Shown in pieces: positions 38,535 through 48,554 of a DNA stretch of 64,000 nucleotides. How positions within the stretch are numbered: position 1 is the stretch's first letter; each line of letters opens with the position of its first letter. This DNA comes from Pseudomonas sp. MWU16-30317 (GTDB taxonomy: Bacteria > Pseudomonadota > Gammaproteobacteria > Pseudomonadales > Pseudomonadaceae), in contig NZ_JAIWJA010000001.1 in the NCBI RefSeq assembly GCF_020515695.1, positions 682,001 to 746,000 of the forward strand. The letters are read 5' to 3'. Below the pieces are notes generated by a model. It worked only from the letters and a program-made list of their open reading frames with translations. It was not told the DNA's origin and did not search any database. The position numbers and the translations under genes were made by a program.

Positions 38535-41500
38535 CAGTGGCTCTCCTGCGCCAATGCGCGGGTATGTTCCGTCCGGGCGGCCTTGCGAGCCTGAGCACGT
38601 TCGACGTAACGACGGATTAGCACAAAGAACACCGGTGTCAGCAGCAGGCCGAAGAAGGTCACCCCGAGCATCCCGGAGAACACCGCCACACCCATGGCAT
38701 GACGCATCTCGGCGCCGGCCCCGGTAGAAATCACCAGCGGCACTACCCCCATGATGAAGGCGAACGAAGTCATCAGGATCGGTCGCAGCCGCATCCGGCA
38801 GGCTTCCAGTACCGCGGCCAACGGGTCGAGGCCCTCCTGTTGCTTGTCCTTGGCGAACTCGACGATCAGGATCGCGTTCTTGCACGCCAGGCCCACCAGC
38901 ACGATCAGGCCGATCTGAGTGAAGATGTTGTTGTCGCTACCTGACAGGATCACGCCGGTAATGGCCGACAGCAAGGTCATCGGCACGATCAGGATCACCG
39001 CCAGCGGCAGGCTCCAGCTCTCGTATTGCGCGGCCAGCACCAGGAATGCCAGCAGCACGCAGAGCGGGAAGACCAGCAGGGCGGTATTGCCCGAGAGGAT
39101 CTGTTGATAGGTGATCTCGGTCCATTCGTAGGTCATGCCGTTGGGCAGTTCCTGCTTGAGCAGTTTTTCGACGGCGGCCTGGGCCTGGCCAGAGCTGTAG
39201 CCCGGCGCGGCGGCGCCACTGATTTCTGCGGTCACGAAGCCGTTGTAATGCATTACCCGGTCAGGCCCCGAGGTGCTGCCCACCTTGATGAAGGTCGCCA
39301 GTGGGACCATCTCGCCCAGGGTGTTGCGCACCTTCAGTTGACCGATCTGCTCAGGGTCAAGACGGAACTGCTGCTCGGCCTGGACATTGACCTGATAGGT
39401 GCGGCCGAAGCGGTTGAAGTCGTTCGCATAGAGCGAACCCAGATACACCTGCAGGGTGTCGAAGATGTCACTGATCGCCACACCGTGGGTCTTGGCTTTC
39501 TCGCGGTCGATGCTGGCATCCACTTGCGGAACGTTGACGGTGTAGCTGGTGAACAGCCCGGCCAGTTCCGGCACGCTGCGACTCTTGGCGATGACGTTTT
39601 GGGTTTCCTTGTACAGCTCCTCGTAGCCCAGGTTGCCCCGGTCTTCGATTTGCAGGCGGAAACCGCCAATCGTCCCCAGCCCCATGACCGGCGGCGGCGG
39701 GAAGATCGCCATGTAGGCGTCCTGAATGGCCGCGTACTTGCCGTTCAGCGCCCCGGCGATGGCGCCCGCCGAAAGGCTCGGGTCCCGGCGCTCGTCGAAT
39801 GGCTTGAGCGTGACGAACACGATGCCGTTGTTTGGGCTGTTGGTGAAGCCGTTGATCGACAGTCCCGGAAACGCAATGGCGGACTGCACACCCGGTTGCT
39901 TGAGCGCGATATCGGACATGCGCTTGATCACGTCCTCCGTGCGGTCCAGGCTCGAGGCATCCGGCAGTTGCGCGAAGGCCACCAGATATTGCTTGTCCTG
40001 CGGGGGCACGAAACCGGTGGGAGTGGTGGCGAAGCCGAGATACGTCAGGCCCATCAATCCGGCGTAGACGAACAGCGCAATGCCGCTGCCGCGAATCACC
40101 CGACGTACCGCACCCACATACCCATGGCTGGCTTTTTCAAAGACGCGGTTGAAGGGACGAAAGAACCAACCCAACGAGGCATCCAGAAACTTCGAAAACC
40201 GATCCTTGGGCGCGTCGTGTCCCTTGAGCAGTACCGCGGAAAGCGCCGGCGACAACGTCAAGGAGTTGAACGCCGAGATGACAGTCGAGATGGCGATGGT
40301 CAATGCGAACTGTTTGTAGAACTGCCCGGTGAGCCCGGAGATGAACGCCGCAGGAACGAAAACCGCACACAGCACCAGCGCCGTCGCGATGATAGGTCCA
40401 GTCACCTCGCTCATGGCTTTGCGGGTCGCAGCGACGGGCTCGAGCCCTAGTTCGATGTTGCGCTCGACGTTTTCCACCACGACGATGGCGTCATCCACCA
40501 CGATACCGATGGCCAGCACCAGACCGAACAGCGACAGGGCGTTGAGCGAAAACCCGAACAGGTGCATGACCGCGAAGGTGCCGATCAGTGAGACAGGGAC
40601 GGCCACCAGGGGAATGATCGAGGCGCGCCAGGTCTGCAGGAACACGATGACCACCACGACCACCAGGATCAAAGCCTCGAACAGGGTATGGACCACGGCC
40701 TCGATGGACCCGCGCACGAATATCGTCGGATCGTAGGCGATGGCGTAATCCATGCCTTCGGGGAAGTTCTTCTTGAGTTCGGCCATCTTGGCGCGAACGT
40801 CGTTGGATATTTGAATGGCGTTGGACCCAGGACGCTGGAAGATCGGAATCGCCACCGCAGGCTGATTGTCGAGCAGTGAGCGCAGGGCGTACTGGCTGGA
40901 GCCGAGTTCGATGCGGGCGATATCCTTGAGGCGCGTGATCTCTCCATCGGCACCGGCGCGCACCACGATGTTCTCGAATTCTTCTTCGTTGACCAGCCGG
41001 CCTTGAGTGTTGATCGACATCTGGAAACTTGTCGCGTTTGGCGCCGGCGGTGCGCCGAGCTGGCCGGCAGCCACCTGGCGGTTCTGTTCACGAATGGCCG
41101 TGACCACATCGGTGGCGGTCAGGTTGCGCGAAGCGACCTTGTTCGGGTCCAGCCAGACGCGCAGCGAGTATTCACCCATGCCGAACAGCTGTACATCACC
41201 GATACCGTTCAGGCTCGCCAGCTCATCCTTGATGTTGAGCGTCGCGTAGTTGGACAGGTAAAGCATGTCGTAGCGCTTATCAGGGGAGGTCAGATGGACC
41301 ACCATGGTCAGGTCTGGCGAGGCCTTGTCGACGGTGATACCGATACGCGTCACTTCTTCAGGCAGCTTGGGTTCGGTACGGGTCACACGGTTCTGTACCT
41401 GAACCTGTGCGTTGTCCAGGTCGGTGCCGAGGGCGAAGGTGATGGTCAGGGTCAGCTTGCCGTCGGCAGTCGATTGCGAGGACATGTACAGCATGTGCTC

Positions 41501-41722
41501 GACACCGGTGATGGCCTGCTCCAGCGGGGCGGCTACGGTTTCACCGATGACCTTGGGGTTGGCGCCGGGGAAGGTGGCGCGCACCACCACGGTCGGCGGT
41601 ACCACTTCCGGGTACTCGCTGATGGGCAACTGGAACAGCGAGATGCCGCCGGCGATGAGGATCACCAGCGACAACACAGCGGCGAAGATCGGCCGCTTGA
41701 TGAAGAATTGCGAGAAGTTCAT
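38534..41722 (-). CDS. mexF: RND efflux pump inner-membrane transporter MexF
   Basis: 1062 residues. Hydrophobe/amphiphile RND pump driven by protons, exporting fluoroquinolones, chloramphenicol and trimethoprim in P. aeruginosa. Two periplasmic loops and twelve helices follow [13 protein letters not shown]. The proton relay Asp pair lies in [12 protein letters not shown]. The sequence closely follows P. aeruginosa MexF (recalled) rather than MexB or MexD. It begins 12 bp after the mexE stop and shares its end with oprN. Confidence 0.95.
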   Translation of the reverse strand: MNFSQFFIKRPIFAAVLSLVILIAGGISLFQLPISEYPEVVPPTVVVRATFPGANPKVIGETVAAPLEQAITGVEHMLYMSSQSTADGKLTLTITFALGTDLDNAQVQVQNRVTRTEPKLPEEVTRIGITVDKASPDLTMVVHLTSPDKRYDMLYLSNYATLNIKDELASLNGIGDVQLFGMGEYSLRVWLDPNKVASRNLTATDVVTAIREQNRQVAAGQLGAPPAPNATSFQMSINTQGRLVNEEEFENIVVRAGADGEITRLKDIARIELGSSQYALRSLLDNQPAVAIPIFQRPGSNAIQISNDVRAKMAELKKNFPEGMDYAIAYDPTIFVRGSIEAVVHTLFEALILVVVVVIVFLQTWRASIIPLVAVPVSLIGTFAVMHLFGFSLNALSLFGLVLAIGIVVDDAIVVVENVERNIELGLEPVAATRKAMSEVTGPIIATALVLCAVFVPAAFISGLTGQFYKQFALTIAISTVISAFNSLTLSPALSAVLLKGHDAPKDRFSKFLDASLGWFFRPFNRVFEKASHGYVGAVRRVIRGSGIALFVYAGLMGLTYLGFATTPTGFVPPQDKQYLVAFAQLPDASSLDRTEDVIKRMSDIALKQPGVQSAIAFPGLSINGFTNSPNNGIVFVTLKPFDERRDPSLSAGAIAGALNGKYAAIQDAYMAIFPPPPVMGLGTIGGFRLQIEDRGNLGYEELYKETQNVIAKSRSVPELAGLFTSYTVNVPQVDASIDREKAKTHGVAISDIFDTLQVYLGSLYANDFNRFGRTYQVNVQAEQQFRLDPEQIGQLKVRNTLGEMVPLATFIKVGSTSGPDRVMHYNGFVTAEISGAAAPGYSSGQAQAAVEKLLKQELPNGMTYEWTEITYQQILSGNTALLVFPLCVLLAFLVLAAQYESWSLPLAVILIVPMTLLSAITGVILSGSDNNIFTQIGLIVLVGLACKNAILIVEFAKDKQQEGLDPLAAVLEACRMRLRPILMTSFAFIMGVVPLVISTGAGAEMRHAMGVAVFSGMLGVTFFGLLLTPVFFVLIRRYVERAQARKAARTEHTRALAQESH

Positions 41723-41734
41723 CGGGATGCTTCC

Positions 41735-42973
41735 TTAACCGCGTGGCGAGGTAACAGCCGCCAGGCGGGGCGCCGGCGAATCGGTCTTGACGGTGGTGCG
41801 GGCTTCGAGGGCCTGTTGCTGCTGGGCGAGGGCGGCGAGGGTCGCGTCACTGGCCATCGGTACGTCCTGCGGGGTCACGGTAGAGCCCGGACGTACCCGT
41901 TGCAGGCCGTTGACGACAATGCTGTCGCCCTTGACCAGGCCACTGCGCACGATGCGCAGGCCTTCAAGCTTGGGCCCCAGTTCGACTGAGCGGTAAGCGG
42001 CCTTGTTGTCCTTGTCCATCACCAGCACGAATTTCTTGCCCAGGTCGGTGCCGACGGCTTCGTCCTTGATCAGCACGGCGTCGTAGGTCTTGCTGCCGAC
42101 CAGTTTCAGGCGCGCATACAAGCCCGGGGTGTAACTGCCGTCGCTGTTGTCGAACACGGCGCGGCCACGGATGGTGCCGGTGCGCGGGTTGACCTGGTTG
42201 TCGATGAAATCCATCTGGCCCAGGTGCGGGTTGCCATCTTCGTTGGACAGGCCCAGGTACACCGGGCTGGTCTGGCTGCGCTGGCCGGCGCGCGACAGCT
42301 GGTTGTATTTGAGGAACACGCGCTCGTCGGCGTCGAAGTAGGCATACACCTTTTCGGTCGAGACCAGGGTGGTCAGTGGCGTCTGGTCGGCGGTGACGAT
42401 GTTGCCAGCGGTGATGGCCGCGCGGCTGACGCGACCGCTGATGGGGGCGGTCACCCGGGTGAAGCTCAGGTTCAGGCGCGCCAGGTCGAGTTGCGCCTGG
42501 ATGGCCGCGACACCGGCGCGGGCTTCCTGGGCGGTGGTGGTGCGCGTTTCCGCCAGCTCGGCAGAAATCGCATTGCTGGCTTTCAGGCGCTCGCCGCGCT
42601 GCGCTTCGTTGTCGGTGCGCGCGGCCGTGGCGCGCGCCTGGGCGAGCTGTGCATCCAGACGGTTGACCTCGGCCTGGAACGGGCGCGGGTCGATCTGGAA
42701 CAGCAGGTCGCCTTTTTTCACCAACGCGCCTTCGGTAAAGGCCACCTTGTCGATCTGACCAGATACGCGCGGCCGCACTTCGACGGTTTCCGGCGCTTCG
42801 AGGCGGCCGGTGAACTCGTCCCATTCGTTGATCGGCTGCTCCAGCACTTTGGCGACGCTGACCTGGGGTGCAGCTGGGGCCTGAGCAACCTCCGGCGCGC
42901 GACCGCAGGCAGTCATGACCACCAGGGCGATGGCCGCGAGAGGAAAACGCAAGTGATTGAAAGACTGTTCCAT
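41735..42973 (-). CDS. mexE: RND efflux pump membrane fusion lipoprotein MexE
   Basis: 412 residues. The lipobox is V-M-T-A-C-G (Cys about 18). A lipoyl/barrel-sandwich half (R-P-R-V-S-G-Q-I), a coiled-coil hairpin and the returning half (T-A-P-I-S-G-R-V) are clear. It links MexF to OprN. First gene of the operon. I chose M-E-Q-S-F-N-H-L at 42973, the start of known MexE. No mexT or mexS gene adjoins it, unlike P. aeruginosa, where mexT is just upstream. Confidence 0.94.
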   Translation of the reverse strand: MEQSFNHLRFPLAAIALVVMTACGRAPEVAQAPAAPQVSVAKVLEQPINEWDEFTGRLEAPETVEVRPRVSGQIDKVAFTEGALVKKGDLLFQIDPRPFQAEVNRLDAQLAQARATAARTDNEAQRGERLKASNAISAELAETRTTTAQEARAGVAAIQAQLDLARLNLSFTRVTAPISGRVSRAAITAGNIVTADQTPLTTLVSTEKVYAYFDADERVFLKYNQLSRAGQRSQTSPVYLGLSNEDGNPHLGQMDFIDNQVNPRTGTIRGRAVFDNSDGSYTPGLYARLKLVGSKTYDAVLIKDEAVGTDLGKKFVLVMDKDNKAAYRSVELGPKLEGLRIVRSGLVKGDSIVVNGLQRVRPGSTVTPQDVPMASDATLAALAQQQQALEARTTVKTDSPAPRLAAVTSPRG

Positions 42974-43339
42974 GTGTGCTGCCCACCGATAGATTGAGAG
43001 TGGGCGGATCATGGCTTCGATCATGACCATCGACGAATCGAATGGTTCGAAGATGAATATCACTGTGAATGATAAACATCGAAATATTTGGTCTGAAAAC
43101 AGCTATTTAGCAAGCCTGCTATCAATTAGGTTGATAACGATGTCGCAGTCGATCGCTCGGCCATTCGTACTGGTCGGCGGCAAGCGGCCTCGCTCCATCA
43201 CCCTTAGCGAGGCGGCTCGCCCTCGAAAAAACCGCTGGAGATACCCCTGCGAGCGCTATATCGTGGACACACCCGTACACAATAATCAAGGGAGCATGGA
43301 GGCCACGATTGTCGGCCGCCAGCGCTGAGGGAAGCCCGC
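42974..43339. other. mexE - AEC transporter divergent region, with partial MexT-like box and a REP half-site
   Basis: On the minus strand, 43043-43020 reads ATTC, 5 bases, GTCGAT, 4 bases, ATGAT. This matches the core GTCGAT and spacing of the published MexT box (ATCA-N5-GTCGAT-N4-ACYAT) with outer mismatches. A single REP arm of the TAGCGAGG family lies at 43204-43230. 43070-43140 is AT-rich and probably holds promoters. No gene seen. Confidence 0.45.
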
Positions 43340-44272
43340 TTGCTGGAAGTTCTCGGAATCACCGCACCCATTTTTTGCATCATCGGCATGGGCTACCTGG
43401 CCGCCCGTTTTTCCCTGTTGAGCCGTGAACAGATGCGCGGCCTTGGTACATTCGTGATCACCTTCGCCATGCCGGCGCTGGTCATCCGTGCCCTGGCCCT
43501 GCGGCCAATTGCCGAAGTCCTCAACCCCCATTACCTGATCGCCTATGTACTGGCGTCATTGGGCTGCCTGGCGGTAGGGCTGGTGGTGTTTCGCAAGCTG
43601 CATGGGCACAACCTCAGCAACAGTGCGATCGCTGCCATGGGCATGGGCACCTCCAACAGTGGCTTTATCGGCTATCCGATTGCCCTGATGGCCGTCGGGC
43701 CCCAGGCCGGCGTCGCTCTGGCTCTCGGCATGATGGTCGAGAACCTGGTGATGATTCCGCTGGCACTGGCGCTCGCCGAGGCGGGTCATCAGGGCGGCGG
43801 TTCGACGCTGACGGTAGTGCGTGAAACGTTCAAGCGCCTGTCGCGCAATCCGCTGATCCTGGCGATCATCACCGGAGGTATTCTGTCGATCGCCGAGGTC
43901 AAGTTGCCGGTGGTGCCGCTCAAGCTGATCGAAATGCTCTCGATGGCTTCCGCGCCTGTGGCGTTGTTCGTGATCGGCGGCGTGCTGTACGGCACCAAGG
44001 TGCGCGGGCAGGTGGGGGAAATCCTGCAGATCGGGGCGGGCAAGCTGATCCTGCATCCGTTGCTGCTCAGCCTCGGCTTCCTGGTACTGGCCGACGTCGA
44101 GCCGGCGATGATGACTGCAGGCCTGATCATGGCCAGTGCGCCGATGATGAGCGTGTATCCGATCCTGGGGCAGCGCTTCGGCCTTGAAGGTCGCTGTGCC
44201 GCCGCCTTGGTGATCACCACGCTGGCGTCCTTCATTACCATCAGTTTGTTGCTGATCTGCATCAAGCACTAA
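43340..44272 (+). CDS. AEC-family (auxin efflux carrier-like) permease
   Basis: 310 residues, ten hydrophobic segments. Bacterial members transport organic acids such as malonate or malate; the substrate here is not shown. Markers: the opening P-I-F-C-I-I-G-M-G-Y-L-A, the kinked G-T-S-N-S-G-F-I-G-Y-P motif of the first half and the matching A-P-M-M-S-V-Y-P region of the second. The TTG at 43340 follows GAGGGAAG at good spacing. It ends just before a REP hairpin shared with the convergent EAL gene. Confidence 0.85.
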   Translation: MLEVLGITAPIFCIIGMGYLAARFSLLSREQMRGLGTFVITFAMPALVIRALALRPIAEVLNPHYLIAYVLASLGCLAVGLVVFRKLHGHNLSNSAIAAMGMGTSNSGFIGYPIALMAVGPQAGVALALGMMVENLVMIPLALALAEAGHQGGGSTLTVVRETFKRLSRNPLILAIITGGILSIAEVKLPVVPLKLIEMLSMASAPVALFVIGGVLYGTKVRGQVGEILQIGAGKLILHPLLLSLGFLVLADVEPAMMTAGLIMASAPMMSVYPILGQRFGLEGRCAAALVITTLASFITISLLLICIKH

Positions 44273-44281
44273 TGGCGGCCT

Positions 44282-44309
44282 GTAGCGAGGGAGCAAGTCC
44301 CCTCGCTAC
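44282..44309. terminator. bidirectional hairpin (single REP, TAGCGAGG family)
   Basis: gtagcgaggg, 7 bases, ccctcgctac: a 10-bp stem between stops at 44272 and 44313. Sequence belongs to the second REP family; position suits a two-way terminator. Confidence 0.75.
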
Positions 44310-44312
44310 GGG

Positions 44313-45860
44313 TCATGCTTGGGGCAACCTGGCGATGAAATCGGCCCCCGACATGGGCTTGGCGTACAGATAGCCTTGCAGGTAATCGACGTTCTGCGCC
44401 GCCAGGTACTCTCCTTGCTCCGGCGTCTCGACGCCTTCGGCGACTATTTGCAGTTCCAGCTTGTGACACAGGTCGATGACGTTATCGAGAATATGCCGCG
44501 ATAGCGCTTCGACGCCGATCATGGCAACGAAACTCTGGTCGATCTTCAGGCAGTCGATCTTGAACGCCTGCAGATAGGAATGGCTGGAGTGGCCGGTGCC
44601 GAAGTCATCCAGGGCGATCTTTACGCCGATTTCATGCAGCTCGGCAAACAGGCGCTGGGTCACGTCGCTGGGCTCAATCAGCTCTCGCTCGGTCAATTCC
44701 AGCACCAGCTTGATACTGCCTTCGGGAAACGCGGCGAGGAATTCGCGACAGTCAGCGAGCAGCGTCAGGTCCTGGCAGTGCGCGGCGCTGATGTTGAAGG
44801 CCAGGTGGAACTGTTCGCCGAGCCGATGGGCGATGGGGCTGATCAACTGGGCGGTCTGATGCATCAACGAGCGGGTCATGGGGACGATTTCGCCGCAGTC
44901 TTCGGCCAGCGGAATGAACAGGTCAGGGCGCACCAACCCTAGGTGCGGATGCTGCCAGCGCATCAGGACCTCGGCGCCGGCCCAGTGTTTGTCGGTACTG
45001 CGCACCACCGGCTGGAAGTACGGCACGAACTCGGCAGCCAGGAGCGCCCGACGCAGTTCCGCCGGCGGCGAATGCGCGCGCTTGAGCAGCCAGCGACAGA
45101 CCAGCCCGGCCAACAGGCCGAGGAACAGCAACAGCGCCAGCAGCGCCGGATAGTCGCTGACCATCACTTGCCAGGCGGATCCTGCCGCGAAACCGGTATG
45201 CACGCTGATGGGGTAGCGCGCCGATTGCACGGTGACCGGCGCCATGTCGAACACCGGTAGGGCCTGTTCCTGTACCTGGCCATCGGCTGATAGCCAGTCC
45301 GCTCCGACCTGCAGGATCAAATCGTTATGGCGCCCCAAGGTGTTGAGGGTATTGATCACGTGAGTGCCGTCGAGGGCAGCGAGGGCGCTCTGATCGGGAT
45401 GCTGCGGGTCGTCGCGGTGGGCGCGGTACAGCAGCACCGCGCGCCCCGGCGTCACGCTGTTGCCGCTGATCAGCGACAGCCGACCGTCGACGTAATCCGC
45501 CGCGTTCAAGCGCTCGCGAAAGTCGCCGAACAGCGAGCTGCAATACAGACTGCCGCGCTCGGCGATGAGCGTGGAGCGCACGTAGGGGCGACGGGCAACC
45601 TGATCGCGCAACGCCAACTGCGCGTCGGCGCAGGGTGTGCCGGCCAATGGCAACAGCTCGTCGGCGGCACCGGCAACATTGTCGAGGATGCGCTCGATCT
45701 GCTCGACGGTTTGAGTGGCGGTCAGTTCTCCCTCGTTGACCAGCGCCCGTTCGGCTTGCCAATAAGTGATCACCAGCCCCAACAACACGGGCACAGCGCC
45801 CACGAGCCAAGGTAGCAGGGCATTGCGGCGTGCGGACTTGCGGTTCAAGGGCATAGGCAT
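44313..45860 (-). CDS. c-di-GMP phosphodiesterase with CSS sensor domain and EAL domain
   Basis: About 515 residues. Two membrane helices (about 15-35 and 245-265) flank a periplasmic CSS domain with Y-C-S-S, a redox/disulfide-sensing motif in this family; the cytoplasmic EAL domain (about 275-510) hydrolyses c-di-GMP. Catalytic features: E-V-L-M-R-W in place of E-A-L, F-N-I-S, E-L-T-E-R-E, L-D-D-F-G-T-G, L-K-I-D and A-E-G-V-E-T. All key acids are present, so activity is expected. ATGs at 45860 and 45854 are both possible. The next gene encodes a similar sensor half. Confidence 0.9.
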   Translation of the reverse strand: MPMPLNRKSARRNALLPWLVGAVPVLLGLVITYWQAERALVNEGELTATQTVEQIERILDNVAGAADELLPLAGTPCADAQLALRDQVARRPYVRSTLIAERGSLYCSSLFGDFRERLNAADYVDGRLSLISGNSVTPGRAVLLYRAHRDDPQHPDQSALAALDGTHVINTLNTLGRHNDLILQVGADWLSADGQVQEQALPVFDMAPVTVQSARYPISVHTGFAAGSAWQVMVSDYPALLALLLFLGLLAGLVCRWLLKRAHSPPAELRRALLAAEFVPYFQPVVRSTDKHWAGAEVLMRWQHPHLGLVRPDLFIPLAEDCGEIVPMTRSLMHQTAQLISPIAHRLGEQFHLAFNISAAHCQDLTLLADCREFLAAFPEGSIKLVLELTERELIEPSDVTQRLFAELHEIGVKIALDDFGTGHSSHSYLQAFKIDCLKIDQSFVAMIGVEALSRHILDNVIDLCHKLELQIVAEGVETPEQGEYLAAQNVDYLQGYLYAKPMSGADFIARLPQA

Positions 45861-46085
45861 ACACCAGCAGTGCAACAAGGCGGGGGCGCGGACGTCGGCC
45901 ATGGCCAGGCGCGATTACGTCTTGGTCCGGGTGAGACAGCTCGATGCATGATAGCCACAAACAGGCGTGGGGGTTACTCGCAGGACTGCCAGGTTGTCGC
46001 CGATGGGTAAATGTGCAGAGGGGGGCCGGCCTCGCGCGCCGCAAGCGCCCACCCGCGAAGACAGGCAGGCGGTCTGGATCGGTGT

Positions 46086-46889
46086 TCAGCGTTGCCCGCG
46101 CGGCAGGCGTGACAGCCAATGGCACACGCCGGCGGTAATGACGCCCAACAGCAGCAGCGTGCCGAACATGGGAAATGCCTGGGCCTTGAAGGCCTTGGTC
46201 ACTTCATTCGGGCCATAACCACTGTGGATGGTGTAGCCGTAGTGCGCCGACACCTGCACTGCATGATGATCGCCATGGTCGTCGAAGTCATAAGCCGATA
46301 TCCGTCCCTCGGGATCGAGAAACAGCCCGTTGTGTTCGAGTAGCACGGTGGCACCGTTGCGGGCGTGGGCGAGGTTTTCGCCCAGTACCAGGGCATCGAC
46401 CACGGCGTTGACACTGTTGCGCCCCTCGAACCGGCGAAACAGCAACGAAGGTTGTTCAGGCATCGAAGTGCTGGCAGTGCGCAGAATCAATTTGTTGGTC
46501 GAGTTCATATCCGGGGTTACAGGGCGGGTGAACTCGCCGATTTCGCTACCGCAATACAGGCGTTCGCTGTCGCCCATCACGATCGAGCGTACCGAGGGGT
46601 AGCCCACTACCAGGCGGCGCATCGGTTCGAGGATGGCGCTGCACTCCTGTCCCGCCAAGGAGATGGCGCGTGCGGTCACGTCGTCGGCGCGTTCGAGGGT
46701 TCGGTCGATGTTGGCGATAGCCCGTTGTCCGGCAGCCAGGCTGTCGCGCATCAATGAGCGATCGACCTGCCAATAGAGGATCAGCATGCCGCTGATGACC
46801 GGGATCAGCCCCACAAGCGCAGACAGCAGCAAGGGCTTCAATTTGAAGGTACGGGCGGATCTGGGGTGTTGGGGGCGATGCTGGGTCAT
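46086..46889 (-). CDS. CSS-domain membrane sensor lacking an EAL domain
   Basis: 267 residues. It copies the plan of the sensor half of the neighbouring phosphodiesterase: helix 1 (about 17-40, L-S-A-L-V-G-L-I-P-V-I-S), a periplasmic domain with Y-C-G-S (the family usually has C-S-S), helix 2 (about 240-260), then a stop after S-R-L-P-R-G-Q-R. No EAL remnant is seen in the following 130 bp, so it is a complete stand-alone sensor or an old truncation. It is upstream of the EAL gene on the same strand and could form heterodimers with it (inference). Confidence 0.8.
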   Translation of the reverse strand: MTQHRPQHPRSARTFKLKPLLLSALVGLIPVISGMLILYWQVDRSLMRDSLAAGQRAIANIDRTLERADDVTARAISLAGQECSAILEPMRRLVVGYPSVRSIVMGDSERLYCGSEIGEFTRPVTPDMNSTNKLILRTASTSMPEQPSLLFRRFEGRNSVNAVVDALVLGENLAHARNGATVLLEHNGLFLDPEGRISAYDFDDHGDHHAVQVSAHYGYTIHSGYGPNEVTKAFKAQAFPMFGTLLLLGVITAGVCHWLSRLPRGQR

Positions 46890-47228
46890 GGAGGCAATCC
46901 CTTGCTGATGAATGGCGGCTGCCCGGAGGGGGCGGCGCGGACGACTCAGGCTAAGGAATCGCAGCCGCTAGCATCCTTCCGCGAAGGGACGGTACTTGTG
47001 GGCTTTTTCATCAGGGTAGGTAGGAATGTGAGTTGGTCACCTGCAGTGGCGGCGCACTGCGCGCTCGCCTGATCCTGTGGCGTTAGTGCATCGCAGCATT
47101 CGGCAACGCCGAACGCCGGGTTACAGATTTAAAGATTCACAACATACGGGGCCCTCGTCACTCTGCTGGAGGACTACGCTTCAAGACGTACGCTTTTCAA
47201 CAAAAACAATAGCCGAAAGGGCAAAGCC
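46890..47228. other. intergenic region, divergent promoters
   Basis: 339 bp between the CSS gene and the ABC operon. A small inverted repeat TTCGGC-aac-GCCGAA is at 47099-47113 and the last 120 bp are the likely leader of the ABC operon. No gene seen. Confidence 0.5.
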
Positions 47229-48554
47229 ATGTTCAAGCGCAAAGCAATGACTGCGGGTCTGTTCGCGTTCTCTTTATGCTCATTCACGTTAGGCTGCCTC
47301 GCCAGCTCAAGCGTACAGGCCGCCGAAAAGCCTGCCAGCTTGCCCATCGGCATCACCACGTTCATGTCCGGCCCGGCCTCGGTGTTCGGCATGCCGGCCA
47401 GGGAAGCCGCGCAAATCTACCTTGACGAACTCAATGCTGGCGGTGGTATCGACGGCGTCCAGGTCGCGCCCATCTACATCGACGAAGGCGTAGGGGGTGA
47501 CCGGTTGTTGTCCGAGTACCGGCGCGTGGTCCAGGAGCAAGGCGCCCAGATCATGTTGGCGTCGATCTCCAGCGGCAACTGCAACACGCTGGCCCCGGTT
47601 GCCGAAGACCTCAAGGTGGTCAACATCCTGTGGGACTGCGGCACCGAGAAGGCTATTGAAGGCCATCAATACCAGTACATCGTTCGCAGTCAGGCCAACG
47701 CCGTGACCGAAATGGTCGCCAGCGTCCTCTATCTGCTGAAGATGAAACCGGACTTCAAGACCATCGCCGTGGTCAACCAGGACTACGCCTGGGGTCGCGA
47801 CTCGTGGGATATCTTCCAGACCACCCTCAAGGCCCTCAAGCCCGACGTGCAGGTGGTCGCCGAGCTGTTTCCCAAGTTCGGCGCTTCGGATTTTTCCGCC
47901 GAAGTCAGCCGCCTGCAAGTGTTGCGTCCGGACGTCGTGCTGAGCACTTCCTGGGGGGGCGACCTGGACACCTTCGTGCGTCAGGCGAGCCAGCGTGGCT
48001 TGCTGAAGAATTCGCAGTTCTTCCTCGCCCTGGGCGAGTCTTCGCTTGAGCGCCTGGGCAACAGTCTGCCCGATGGCGTGCTGATCGGCGCCCGCGGCGA
48101 TCACTACTTCCTTGAACCGCGCTATATCAATGACCCTAAACACAAGGCCTTCGTCGATAAATACCGCGCCAAGACCGGTGTCTACCCGATCTATTCGGTG
48201 TACCACATGGTGCAGGCGCTGGACGCAATGACTGCCGCCTACAAAAAAGCCATCGTCGCCAATAACGGCCAGTGGCCGGATGAGGAGCAACTGGCCAGGG
48301 CCTTTCGTGGGCTGGAGTTCCGTGGCCTGACCGCCCCCGTGACTATCCGCCCCGAAGATGGCCAAGGCCTGGAAGACCAACTGTTCGGCATGACCACCAG
48401 CAGCCCCGACTACAGATTCAAAGTCCTCAAGAACATCATGATCGTGCCGGCCGCCCTGGTGACCACCCCGGCGGGCGAGTCGACCCCGGCGTGGCTTAAA
48501 ACCCTGACACCGGCGCTGCTCGACAAAGTCAGCCTGCTGGATAAACAGCCATGA
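47229..48554 (+). CDS. ABC transporter substrate-binding protein (branched-chain amino-acid/amide type)
   Basis: 441 residues, type I periplasmic binding fold of the HAAT family. Signal peptide about 1-33 (F-T-L-G-C-L-A-S-S-S-V-Q-A-A). L-P-I-G-I-T-T-F-M-S-G-P-A is the family's ligand-loop start. The next four genes supply permeases and ATPases. The ligand may be a substrate of the dehydrogenases in the same operon, rather than an amino acid (inference). AAAGGG precedes the ATG. Confidence 0.92.
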   Translation: MFKRKAMTAGLFAFSLCSFTLGCLASSSVQAAEKPASLPIGITTFMSGPASVFGMPAREAAQIYLDELNAGGGIDGVQVAPIYIDEGVGGDRLLSEYRRVVQEQGAQIMLASISSGNCNTLAPVAEDLKVVNILWDCGTEKAIEGHQYQYIVRSQANAVTEMVASVLYLLKMKPDFKTIAVVNQDYAWGRDSWDIFQTTLKALKPDVQVVAELFPKFGASDFSAEVSRLQVLRPDVVLSTSWGGDLDTFVRQASQRGLLKNSQFFLALGESSLERLGNSLPDGVLIGARGDHYFLEPRYINDPKHKAFVDKYRAKTGVYPIYSVYHMVQALDAMTAAYKKAIVANNGQWPDEEQLARAFRGLEFRGLTAPVTIRPEDGQGLEDQLFGMTTSSPDYRFKVLKNIMIVPAALVTTPAGESTPAWLKTLTPALLDKVSLLDKQP

